A DNA stretch of 64,000 nt from Kitasatospora phosalacinea (GTDB taxonomy: Bacteria; Actinomycetota; Actinomycetes; Streptomycetales; Streptomycetaceae), in NCBI RefSeq assembly GCF_000716545.1, contig NZ_JNWZ01000002.1, positions 1 through 64,000 of the forward strand. The letters are read 5' to 3'. Each line of letters starts with the position of its first letter. Within the stretch, counting starts at the first letter, position 1. The translations under genes and the position numbers were made by a program. The notes below the pieces were generated by a model. It ran no database searches, was not told the DNA's origin, and saw nothing but the letters and a program-made list of their open reading frames with translations. Below are positions 44,344 through 51,920 of this stretch, piece after piece.

Positions 44344-45186
44344 TCAGGCCGACCAGAACGCGGCCAGCGCCGCCGCCGTCTCGCCCGGTCGCTCCGCGTT
44401 GGGGGAGTGGCCCGCGCCGGGCACCACCAGCCGGGCCGCGCCCAGCCGGGCCGCCATCTCGGACTGCTCACCGACCGGCCACGCGTAGTCCCGTTCCCCG
44501 GACAGCACCAGCGTCGGCAGGCCCACCGCCGCCAGCTCGTCCACCCGGTCCGGCGCCGACACCAGGTGCGCGGCCGCCGCCCGCAGCCCCTGCGGGCGGT
44601 TCGCCACCCAGCGGCGGTGCAGGAACTCCGCGATCTCCGGGTCCAGCGGCGGCACCCGCTCGCCCTCCAGCTGCTGCATCACCTGCCAGATCGACTCCAG
44701 GTCCATCGAGTCCAGCGCCTCCAGCAGCATCGCCGTCCGCGCCGCCTCCGCCGGATCGATCGCCCCCGGCCCGGTCGACAGCAGGGTCAGCGACCGCCAC
44801 GGCAGGTCCTCCGGATCCGCGAGCACCGCCTCGCGCACCACCTGCCCCCCGAACGAGTGCCCCAGCAGGTGCACCGGCCCCGCCACCCCCAGGCCGGCCG
44901 TCACCGCCCGCACGTCCGCCCCCAGCGCCCGGACGGTGTACGCCGCCGGATCCTCCGGGCCGCCGGACTCGTACTGGCCGCGCTGGTCCACCGCGACGGT
45001 CCGGAAACCCGCCTCCGCGAGCGGCTCCAGCAGCGCGATGAAGTCTTCCTTGCTCCCGGTGAACCCCGGCACCAGCACCGCCGTCCCCCGCACCGCCCCC
45101 GCCGGCTCCCCCCACAGCGCGGCCAACCCGGCCACGCGGACCGCCCGCGCGCACGACGGCAACTTCAAGAACGGCGGCGTACTCAT
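44344..45186 (-). CDS. alpha/beta hydrolase
   Basis: A 280-aa hydrolase. The nucleophile elbow is GHSFGG (about residue 113, Ser nucleophile), the oxyanion turn LVPGFTGSKEDF, the acid in SGERDYAWP and the His in PGAGHSPNAERP near the C-terminus; all triad positions are intact. No signal peptide. The fold includes esterases, thioesterases and dehalogenases, and substrate cannot be judged. The start is ATG at 45186. Confidence 0.88.
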   Translation of the reverse strand: MSTPPFLKLPSCARAVRVAGLAALWGEPAGAVRGTAVLVPGFTGSKEDFIALLEPLAEAGFRTVAVDQRGQYESGGPEDPAAYTVRALGADVRAVTAGLGVAGPVHLLGHSFGGQVVREAVLADPEDLPWRSLTLLSTGPGAIDPAEAARTAMLLEALDSMDLESIWQVMQQLEGERVPPLDPEIAEFLHRRWVANRPQGLRAAAAHLVSAPDRVDELAAVGLPTLVLSGERDYAWPVGEQSEMAARLGAARLVVPGAGHSPNAERPGETAAALAAFWSA

Positions 45187-45283
45187 CCGCTGCGGCCCCT
45201 CATCTCCAGGTCACCCGAGGTCTCGGGGCCACCCTACGGCGGAGGACGCCTCCGGCACGGGAGGCCACGGGCGCGCGGGAACG

Positions 45284-45324
45284 CCGCAGGGGAGGGACGA
45301 CGTGGTGTCGTCCCTCCCCTGCGG
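45284..45324 (-). terminator. strong hairpin terminator after the DEAD-box helicase
   Basis: A perfect 18-bp stem (45284-45301 with 45307-45324) with a 5-nt loop, 10 bp beyond the helicase stop. Confidence 0.88.
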
Positions 45325-45334
45325 GGTGGTGCGG

Positions 45335-47860
45335 TTACTGCTCGACGGCCTTGCGGGTCCGGCGCGGGGCCGGGATCTCGTCGGCGGTGGCAGCCTTCCT
45401 GGCGGTGCGCTTGCGCGGGGCCGGGGCTTCCTCGGCGGGGGTCTCCACCGTGGCGGCCACGGCCTTCTTGGTGGTGCGCTTGCGCGGGGCCGGAGCCTCG
45501 GGGGTCTCCTCGATGGCGGCGGCCTTCTTGGTGGCGCGCTTGCGGGGAGCCGGGGCTTCCTCGGCGGGGGTCTCCACCGTGGCGGGGGCGGCCTTCTTGG
45601 CGGTGCGCTTGCGCGGGGCCGGGGCTTCCTCGGCGGGGGTCTCCACTGCGGCGGCCACGGCCTTCTTGGTGGTGCGCTTGCGCGGGGCCGGAGCCTCGGG
45701 GGTCTCCTCGGTGGCGGCGGCCTTCTTGGTGGCGCGCTTGCGGGGAGCCGGGGCTTCCTCGGCCGGGGTCTCCACCGTGGCGGCCACGGCCTTCTTGGCG
45801 GTGCGCTTGCGCGGGGCCGGGGCGGCGGCGGTCTCCTCGGCGGGAGCCTCGGTGGCCACGGGGGCCTCCACCACGGCGGGGGCCTCCACCGGGGCGGGGG
45901 CGGCCTTCTTGGCGGTCCGCTTGCGCGGGGCCGGGGCGGCGGCCTCCTCGGCGGGGGCCACCAGGGAGGTGACCGGCTTGCGGAGGGTCCGCTGCTGCGG
46001 CGTCCGGGAGCGGATGACCGGCTCGGCGGCGACCGGCTCGGCGACGGCCGGGGCCGGGGCCTCGGTGGCCGTCTCCACGACCGGGGCCGACTCCACGGCC
46101 TTGCGGGTGCGCTTGCGCGGGGTGCGGGCCGGCGCCTCGGCGGCCGGGGCCTCCGCGACGGGGGCGGGCGCGGCGGCCGGTGCCTCGACCGCCGCCTGGG
46201 TGGCGGCGGCCTCGACGGTCGCGGACGCGCCGCCCTGGCGGTTGCGGCTGCGGCGGCGCGGGCTGCGGCCCTCCACCGGGGCGTCCGCGGTGCCGGTGCC
46301 GGTGCCGGCCGAGGCCGGTCGCGGCTGCTCGACCTGCTGCACCGTCTCGGGCGCGACGGCCGCCTCGGTGCTGCCGCCGCGGGTGCGGCGGCGCTCGCGG
46401 GAGCGGCGGGACGGGCGCTCGGCGGGAGCCGGGCTCTCGGGGGCGCCGCCCCGGCCGCCGCGGGCATCCCGGCCGTCACGTCCCTCACGACCGTCACGCC
46501 CCTCGCGGGCGTCCCGGGTGTCACGTCCGACGCGGCCTCGGCCGCCGCGGCCGCCGGTCTCGCCGAGGTCCTCGACCTCCTCCGCGGCCAGGCCGGCCCG
46601 GGTGCGCTCGGAGCGCGGCAGGACGCCCTTGGTGCCGGGGGCGATGCGCAGCAGCTCGTAGAGGTGCGGCGAGCTGGAGTAGGTCTCCTCCGGGTCGTTG
46701 AAGGGCAGGTCCAGCGCCTTGTTGATGAGCTGCCAGCGCGGGATGTCGTCCCAGTCGACCAGGGTGACGGCGGTGCCCGAGGCGCCGGCCCGGCCGGTGC
46801 GGCCGATCCGGTGCAGGTAGGTCTTCTCGTCGTCGGTGCACTGGTAGTTGATGACGTGCGTGACGCCCTCGACGTCGATGCCGCGGGCGGCGACGTCGGT
46901 GCAGACCAGGACGTCGACCTTGCCGTTGCGGAAGGCGCGCAGCGCCTGCTCGCGGGCGCCCTGGCCGAGGTCGCCGTGGACCGCGCCGGCCGCGAAGCCG
47001 CGCTTGGTGAGCTGCTCGGCGACGTCGGCGGCGGTGCGCTTGGTGCGGCAGAAGATCATCGCCAGACCGCGGCCGTCGGCCTGCAGGATCCGGGAGACCA
47101 TCTCGACCTTGTCGAGCGAGTGCGCACGGAAGATGTGCTGCTCGATGTTGGCGACGGTGGCGCCGGTGTCGTCCGGGGCGGCGGCGCGGATGTGGGTGGG
47201 CTGGCTCATGTACCGGCGGGCCAGCGAGATGACCTGGCCGGGCATGGTGGCCGAGAAGAGCAGGGTCTGCCGCTTGGCGGGCAGCATGGTGATGATCTTC
47301 TCGACGTCCGGCAGGAAGCCGAGGTCGAGCATCTCGTCGGCCTCGTCCAGCACCAGCGCGCGGACCTTGGACAGGTCGAGCTTGCGCTGCCCGGCCAGGT
47401 CGAGCAGGCGGCCGGGGGTGCCGACCACGATGTCCACGCCCTTCTTCAGGGCCTCGACCTGCGGTTCGTACGCGCGGCCGCCGTACACGGCCAGCACGCG
47501 GACGTCGCGGACCTTGCCGGCGGTCTGCAGGTCGTTGGTGACCTGGGTGCACAGCTCGCGGGTGGGGACGACGATGAGCGCCTGCGGGCCGTCGGAGAGT
47601 TGCTCGGCGGTGGCCCGGCCGGCGGCGACGTCGGCCTTGACCACGACCCGCTCGATCAGCGGGAGGCCGAAGCCGAGGGTCTTGCCGGTGCCGGTCTTGG
47701 CCTGGCCGATGACGTCGTGGCCGCTCAGCGCGACCGGCAGGGTCATCTCCTGGATCGGGAACGGGTGGACGATGCCGACGGCCTCCAGGGCCTCGGCGGT
47801 CTCCGCGAGGATCCCGAGATCGCGGAAGGTGGACTTGATGGGTTCGGCGGTGGTGGACAG
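45335..47860 (-). CDS. DEAD-box RNA helicase with RG-rich and histone-like Lys/Ala/Pro tail
   Basis: A RhlE/DeaD-type RNA helicase of about 841 aa. The core (residues 1-420) has the Q motif (FRDLGI...FPIQEMTLP), Walker A AKTGTGKT, PTRELC, VLDEADEMLD, FSATMP and HRIGRTGRAG. Then come an RG/RD-rich stretch (about 490-530) and a roughly 300-residue tail with KRT-KKA repeats. No ATG or GTG suits the conserved N-terminus; CTG at 47860, read as (M)STTAEPIKS, has GGAAGAGG seven bases upstream and is the best start. GTG at 48115 would add 85 residues that look non-coding. Likely role: ribosome assembly, RNA decay or cold growth. It corresponds to rhlE (Rv3211) in position. Confidence 0.9.
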   Translation of the reverse strand: MSTTAEPIKSTFRDLGILAETAEALEAVGIVHPFPIQEMTLPVALSGHDVIGQAKTGTGKTLGFGLPLIERVVVKADVAAGRATAEQLSDGPQALIVVPTRELCTQVTNDLQTAGKVRDVRVLAVYGGRAYEPQVEALKKGVDIVVGTPGRLLDLAGQRKLDLSKVRALVLDEADEMLDLGFLPDVEKIITMLPAKRQTLLFSATMPGQVISLARRYMSQPTHIRAAAPDDTGATVANIEQHIFRAHSLDKVEMVSRILQADGRGLAMIFCRTKRTAADVAEQLTKRGFAAGAVHGDLGQGAREQALRAFRNGKVDVLVCTDVAARGIDVEGVTHVINYQCTDDEKTYLHRIGRTGRAGASGTAVTLVDWDDIPRWQLINKALDLPFNDPEETYSSSPHLYELLRIAPGTKGVLPRSERTRAGLAAEEVEDLGETGGRGGRGRVGRDTRDAREGRDGREGRDGRDARGGRGGAPESPAPAERPSRRSRERRRTRGGSTEAAVAPETVQQVEQPRPASAGTGTGTADAPVEGRSPRRRSRNRQGGASATVEAAATQAAVEAPAAAPAPVAEAPAAEAPARTPRKRTRKAVESAPVVETATEAPAPAVAEPVAAEPVIRSRTPQQRTLRKPVTSLVAPAEEAAAPAPRKRTAKKAAPAPVEAPAVVEAPVATEAPAEETAAAPAPRKRTAKKAVAATVETPAEEAPAPRKRATKKAAATEETPEAPAPRKRTTKKAVAAAVETPAEEAPAPRKRTAKKAAPATVETPAEEAPAPRKRATKKAAAIEETPEAPAPRKRTTKKAVAATVETPAEEAPAPRKRTARKAATADEIPAPRRTRKAVEQ
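45381..45940 (-). repeat. tandem repeats encoding the basic helicase tail
   Basis: Units of roughly 54-66 bp encode EAPAPRKR(T/A)(T/A)KKA(V/A)A followed by ATVETPAE or ATEETP. Three unit types recur in the same order at least twice, giving a higher-order period of about 180 bp. At DNA level the copies are nearly identical, so recent duplication or gene conversion is likely. Confidence 0.85.
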
Positions 47861-48321
47861 GGTGCTGCCTCTTCCGTGTGGAGGGCCGAGCCCGAACGCG
47901 ACCTGCCGTACCCGGGCCGCCCCTGTGCGGGGCGCGTCGGGCGGGCGGCGCGGGGGGAGGGCGTCCCGTTGACGGGTCGTGCGGCGCGCTGTCGGCGCGA
48001 TCCGCTGCGGCCCTCGCTCGGCCTGATGCGGTGCCTGGGCCCGAGGCTCGGGCCAGGTCGGAGCCGATCGGGTCTCCGACCGGGCATCCGCGTACGTGAG
48101 CGCCGGGTGCTGCACCGGGCGGCGGGAAGCCGCCGGGCACGACCACGCGGCCTACCGTTGACGGACGGGCCGCGCCGGCTCTACACCTGGCCTCACCACC
48201 TACCATACAGTCAAGCGACGACTCGAACACGTGACGGTCGCTACTCCGACCGGCCGCGCCTGGGTGGCGGGAGCCCCGAGGGCGTCCCGCCGGGCCCGCC
48301 GGGCGGTCTAAGGTCAGTGCC
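47861..48321. other. long structured upstream region of the DEAD-box helicase
   Basis: A 460-bp gap between the divergent helicase and ferritin-like genes. On the helicase strand a TTGACT and a TATGGT lie near 48215-48195; a start there would give a leader of about 320 nt. The leader holds near-perfect hairpins (about 48028-48056 and 48056-48081). This recalls the long 5' leaders of cold-shock helicase mRNAs. Confidence 0.4.
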
Positions 48322-49047
48322 ATGGAGACTCCGGAACCCGGTGACGAGCTCACCGACTCGATCGGGCCCTGGGCGGCCCGGGCCGCCGACCCGCAGTACC
48401 GGGCGGCCGTGCTGGACCTGCTCGGCGCGCTCGCGTACGGCGAGCTGAGCGCCTTCGAACGGCTGGCCGAGGACGCCAAGTTCGCGCCCGGCATCGAGGA
48501 GAAGGCCGCGCTGGCCCGGATGGCCTCCGCCGAGTTCCAGCACTACCAGCTGCTGCACGACCGGCTGGCCGAGGTCGGAGCCGACCCGGTCGCCGTGATG
48601 GAGCCGTTCGTCGAGCCGCTGGAGAACTTCCACCGGATGACCGCCCCGTCCGACTGGCTGGAGGGCCTGGTCAAGGCGTACGTCGGCGACGCGATCGCCA
48701 CCGACTTCTACCGCGAGGTGGCCGTCCGGCTCGACGACGACACCCGGGACCTGGTGCTGCGGGTGATGTCCGACACCGGGCACGCCGAGTTCGCGGTCGA
48801 GCGGGTGCGGCAGGCGATCGCGGAGGACCCGCGGGTCGGCGGACGGCTCGCGCTGTGGGGGCGGCGGCTGATGGGCGAGGCGCTCAGCCAGGCGCAGCGG
48901 GTGGTCGCCGAGCGCGACGCGCTGTCCAACCTGCTGGTCGGCGGGGCCCGGGTGCGCGGCTTCGACCTGGTCGAGGTCGGCAAGATGTTCAACCGGATCA
49001 CCGAGACGCACACCAAGCGGATGGCCGCGCTGGGCCTGGCCTCCTGA
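48322..49047 (+). CDS. ferritin-like fold protein (MiaE-like)
   Basis: A 241-aa helical protein. Iron-ligand-like residues sit in GELSAFERLAEDA (about residue 40), ASAEFQHYQLLHDR (about 70, the E-x2-H pattern), and DTGHAEFAVERVR (about 155), matching a di-iron four-helix bundle of the ferritin-like/MiaE group. The M. tuberculosis homologue by position is Rv3210c, next to rhlE and the DUF3107 gene. The true substrate is unknown; tRNA hydroxylation is only suggested by the fold. ATG at 48322. Confidence 0.85.
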   Translation: METPEPGDELTDSIGPWAARAADPQYRAAVLDLLGALAYGELSAFERLAEDAKFAPGIEEKAALARMASAEFQHYQLLHDRLAEVGADPVAVMEPFVEPLENFHRMTAPSDWLEGLVKAYVGDAIATDFYREVAVRLDDDTRDLVLRVMSDTGHAEFAVERVRQAIAEDPRVGGRLALWGRRLMGEALSQAQRVVAERDALSNLLVGGARVRGFDLVEVGKMFNRITETHTKRMAALGLAS

Positions 49048-49051
49048 CGGC

Positions 49052-49327
49052 TCAGACGTGCCGGTGCCGGCCGCGCCGCCCGGGCCGCAGGTCGGGGCGG
49101 GCCGGCACCGTCACCATCAGGACCGACGCCGCGGCGGAGATCGCCAGCTGGACCGGCGGCGCGTGCCCGTCCATCACGTAGTGGCTGATCCGGCCGGCCA
49201 CCACCGCGGCCACCAGCGCGGTGCCGACCGGCAGCGAACGCGGGCCCGGGTACAGGTCGGGCCGGAGCAGCAGGGCCCCCATTCCGACGGCCAGGCCGAC
49301 CAGGACGGACGCGATCGTCTCCCACAC
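49052..49327 (-). CDS. small membrane protein (91 aa)
   Basis: A 91-aa protein with three hydrophobic segments (about residues 4-21, 34-48 and 59-76) and a basic His/Arg-rich tail. It starts at GTG 49327. It is convergent with the ferritin-like gene, four bases apart, with no room for a terminator. No motif of known function; it is probably specific to streptomycetes. Confidence 0.65.
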   Translation of the reverse strand: MWETIASVLVGLAVGMGALLLRPDLYPGPRSLPVGTALVAAVVAGRISHYVMDGHAPPVQLAISAAASVLMVTVPARPDLRPGRRGRHRHV

Positions 49328-49391
49328 GGCTGCCTCCCGGGGTGTGCGGCGCTGGGCAGCAGTGCGCCTACCCGCCCGGACCGGCCGGTAC

Positions 49392-49444
49392 GCACGGCAC
49401 GGCGCCCCGTCCCCCGGGCGGGGGGACGGGGCGCCGTGCCGTGC
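49392..49444. terminator. exceptionally long perfect hairpin
   Basis: A perfect 24-bp stem (49392-49415 with 49421-49444) around a 5-nt loop, directly after the DUF3107 gene stop (49449) and 65 bp before the start of the small membrane protein gene on the same strand. Confidence 0.88.
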
Positions 49445-49448
49445 GGGC

Positions 49449-49676
49449 TCAGAGCGTGCCGAAACCGACCTTGCGGACGGACGGCTCGCCGATCTCGACG
49501 TACGCGAGGCGCTCGGCCGGAACCAGCACCCGGCGGCCGTGCTCGTCGACCAGGGTGAACAGCTTGCTGGTGCCGTCCAGGGCCTTGGCGACCGCGTCCG
49601 CGACCTCTTCGGCAGATTGCGCGCTCTCCAGGACGATCTCCCGGTTCGCGTTCTGCACCCCGATCTTGACCTCCAC
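49449..49676 (-). CDS. DUF3107 protein (75 aa)
   Basis: A 75-aa protein starting MEVKIGVQNANREIVLES and ending VRKVGFGTL. It belongs to DUF3107, the family of the small antigen TB9.4 (Rv3208A), which in mycobacteria also sits next to the TetR regulator (Rv3208). The sequence alternates beta strands with one acidic helix (QSAEEVADAVAKAL). GTG at 49676 is chosen. Function unknown. Confidence 0.88.
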   Translation of the reverse strand: MEVKIGVQNANREIVLESAQSAEEVADAVAKALDGTSKLFTLVDEHGRRVLVPAERLAYVEIGEPSVRKVGFGTL

Positions 49677-49817
49677 GGCTTCCGTCCCTCCGGTAGCTGG
49701 CCGCGCGCGCCCCGACCACCGTTCGCGGTGGGCGCGCCGTACGGGCATCACCTTAAGGCAGCAACCCGGCCGGGGGGCGAAGGTCGGGCGCCGGTCCGCT
49801 CAGGGCCGAATCCCGGT

Positions 49818-50474
49818 TCAGTCCGCCTGCTCGGCGGAACCCTCCTGCGCGGGGTGCATCGGGAAGCCCTTCAGGCCGCGCCAGGCCAGGCTGGCGACCA
49901 GCCGGACGGCCTCGTCGCGCGGGATCTCGCCGTCCTGGGTGAGCCAGTAGCGGGCGGTGATCTGGGCCAGGCCGCAGACGCCGACCGCGAGCAGCTTGGC
50001 CTCGGCCTCGGGGAGGTCGGTGTCCTCGGCGATCACCTTGGAGACCAGGGTGGCGCTCAGGTCGGTGGCCCGGTCGACCCGCTCGCGCACCGCCGGGTCG
50101 TTGGTCAGGTCCGACTCGAAGACCAGCCGGAACGCGCCGGACTCGCTGGAGACGTAGTGGAAGTACGCCTCCATGGTGGCCGCGACGCGCTGCTTGTTGT
50201 CGTTGGTCGCCTCCAGCGCGGCCCGGGTGCCGTCGACCAGGGCGTCGCAGTGCTTGTCGAGCAGCGCGAGGTAGAGCTCGAGCTTGCCCGGGAAGTGCTG
50301 GTAGAGCACCGGCTTGCTGACGCCGGCCCGCTCGGCGATGTCGTCCATGGCGGCGGCGTGGTAGCCCTGGGCGACGAACACCTCCTGGGCGGCTCCGAGC
50401 AGTTGTTCACGGCGGGCGCTTCGCGGCAGGCGGGCACCGCGCGGGCGCTCCTGCGCCTCCTGGATGGCCGTCAC
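49818..50474 (-). CDS. TetR family transcriptional regulator
   Basis: A 218-aa repressor-type protein. The HTH lies at about residues 38-60 (MDDIAERAGVSKPVLYQHFPGK), preceded by REQLLGAAQEVF. The C-terminal ligand domain (about 80-205) is helical with TARYWLTQDG, as in the Rv3208-type regulators. GTG at 50474 has GAGGAG four bases upstream. It is followed 141 bp later by the DUF3107 gene and is divergent from an alpha/beta hydrolase gene that it may control. Ligand unknown. Confidence 0.9.
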   Translation of the reverse strand: MTAIQEAQERPRGARLPRSARREQLLGAAQEVFVAQGYHAAAMDDIAERAGVSKPVLYQHFPGKLELYLALLDKHCDALVDGTRAALEATNDNKQRVAATMEAYFHYVSSESGAFRLVFESDLTNDPAVRERVDRATDLSATLVSKVIAEDTDLPEAEAKLLAVGVCGLAQITARYWLTQDGEIPRDEAVRLVASLAWRGLKGFPMHPAQEGSAEQAD

Positions 50475-50705
50475 GGCGCTCCTCACTTCACGGTCTGCGT
50501 GGACTGGCGGGGTGATTGATTCTACTTTTCGGTAACCCGCACGCGCGCGGGTGAAGCCGAGTAAAGCGCACAACCGCCCTTGTCGGGACCCCACAATACG
50601 ACCCGGACCCCCGCTGTCCACGGGTCGAGACGGGCTCGTGACGGGGGCAGTACGGGCCCGTGACCGGCCGTGGCGGCGGCCCCCGCGCTCACTACGATCG
50701 TGCCC

Positions 50706-51623
50706 ATGAGCGCCTCCCCGCACCCCCTCGCCGCCCTGGAGCCGCACCGCACCGTCGAGGTGCCCGGGGCGGTGCTGGCCGTCAGCCGGCACTCCGAACC
50801 CCGCGACGGCCTGCCGCCCGCCCTGTTCGTGCACGGCCTCGGCGGCTCCGCCGACAACTGGCTCGAACTGCTCGACCTGCTCGCCGACGACGTCGACGGC
50901 GAGGCCGTCGACCTGCCCGGCTTCGGCTACTCCGCCCCGCCGCTGGACGGCAACCTGTCCGTCTCCGGGCACGTCCGCGCCGTCATCGGGTACCTGGAGG
51001 AGAGCGGTCGCGGGCCGGTCCACCTGTTCGGCAACTCGCTGGGCGGCGCGGTCGCCGTCCGGCTCGCGGCGCTCCGGCCCGACCTGGTGCGCAGCCTCAC
51101 CCTGATCTCCCCGGCGCTGCCCGAGCTGCCCCCGCAGCGCACCGCCTGGTCCACCGGGCTGCTGGCCCTGCCCGGCGTCGCCGAACTCGTCCGCCGCCGC
51201 GGCCCGGCCGCCGACCCGGAGACGGCCACCGCCGACCTGCTCGGCCTGGTCTACGCCGACCCCGCGGGCATCCCCGCCCACCGCCGGGCCCGCGCGGTCG
51301 CCGAGTACCGCCGCCGCGCCGCCCTCCCGTACGCCCTGGGCGTGCTGGCCGGGTCCGCGCGCGGGATCGTCAGCGCGTACACCGAGCGCGGTGAGCAGTC
51401 GCTGTGGCGGCAGGCCGAGCAGGTCGCCGCGCCGGTGCTGCTGGTCTACGGGCTCAAGGACAAGCTGGTCTCCTACCGCTCCGCCCGGCGGGCCTGCGCC
51501 GCGTTCCGGGACGCCCGGCTGCTGGTGCTGCCCGACTCCGGGCACGTGGCGATGCTGGAGCACCCCGAGCCGGTCGCCCGCGCCGTGCGGGAGCTGCTCG
51601 CGGAGGCCGACCGGCGCGGCTGA
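50706..51623 (+). CDS. alpha/beta hydrolase (LipV-like position)
   Basis: A 305-aa hydrolase: oxyanion motif FVHGLGGSADNW, nucleophile elbow GNSLGG (about residue 116), Asp in YGLKDKLV and His in PDSGHVAMLEHPE. All three triad residues are intact. No signal peptide. In M. tuberculosis an alpha/beta hydrolase (LipV, Rv3203) also lies in this block, so the position is conserved, although the substrate remains unknown. ATG at 50706. It is divergent from the TetR gene. Confidence 0.88.
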   Translation: MSASPHPLAALEPHRTVEVPGAVLAVSRHSEPRDGLPPALFVHGLGGSADNWLELLDLLADDVDGEAVDLPGFGYSAPPLDGNLSVSGHVRAVIGYLEESGRGPVHLFGNSLGGAVAVRLAALRPDLVRSLTLISPALPELPPQRTAWSTGLLALPGVAELVRRRGPAADPETATADLLGLVYADPAGIPAHRRARAVAEYRRRAALPYALGVLAGSARGIVSAYTERGEQSLWRQAEQVAAPVLLVYGLKDKLVSYRSARRACAAFRDARLLVLPDSGHVAMLEHPEPVARAVRELLAEADRRG

Positions 51624-51729
51624 GCCCGGTCCGAGCCGGGCGCACGCGGGGCGCACGGGACGCGAGGGGCGAAAACGGAGCGGGGACGCGCGAGGTCACG
51701 GGCGTTCACTCGATGGTGTGGCATGGCGG

Positions 51730-51757
51730 GCCGGGCCCCTAGGGGGCTCGGCCCGGC
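51730..51757. terminator. hairpin in the 297-bp gap before the glycosyltransferase gene
   Basis: An 8-bp perfect stem (51730-51737 with 51750-51757) with a 12-nt interior, in the gap 51624-51920. A weaker 6-bp stem lies directly after the hydrolase stop (51624-51641). Nothing else is recognised in this gap. Confidence 0.4.
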
Positions 51758-51920
51758 GCTCTACCGTCGTGTTGTCGGACCGAACAGGTGTGGGGGGCGA
51801 GACGGCGGGGGCGGCGGCCGCGGGGAGCGGGCGCCGGCCGGACGGCCGTCGAGCAACGGACGCACTCCCCTGTGTCGTAGGGCCGTGAACCCAGTGGAAA
51901 CGCTCTGCTCTGGAGGCGTC

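Noticed and set aside
45381..45940. CRISPR-like or satellite array
   Set aside because: The repeats are in frame, encode Lys/Ala/Pro units of the helicase and have no unique spacers.
47861..48115. N-terminal extension of the DEAD-box helicase from GTG 48115
   Set aside because: The 85 codons are Arg/Pro-rich, non-conserved and lack a ribosome-binding site; the Shine-Dalgarno before CTG 47860 fits better.
44936..48448. A 1170-codon plus-strand frame with long Gly/Leu repeats
   Set aside because: It is the antisense reading of the helicase's basic repeat tail; no ribosome-binding site or conserved domain.
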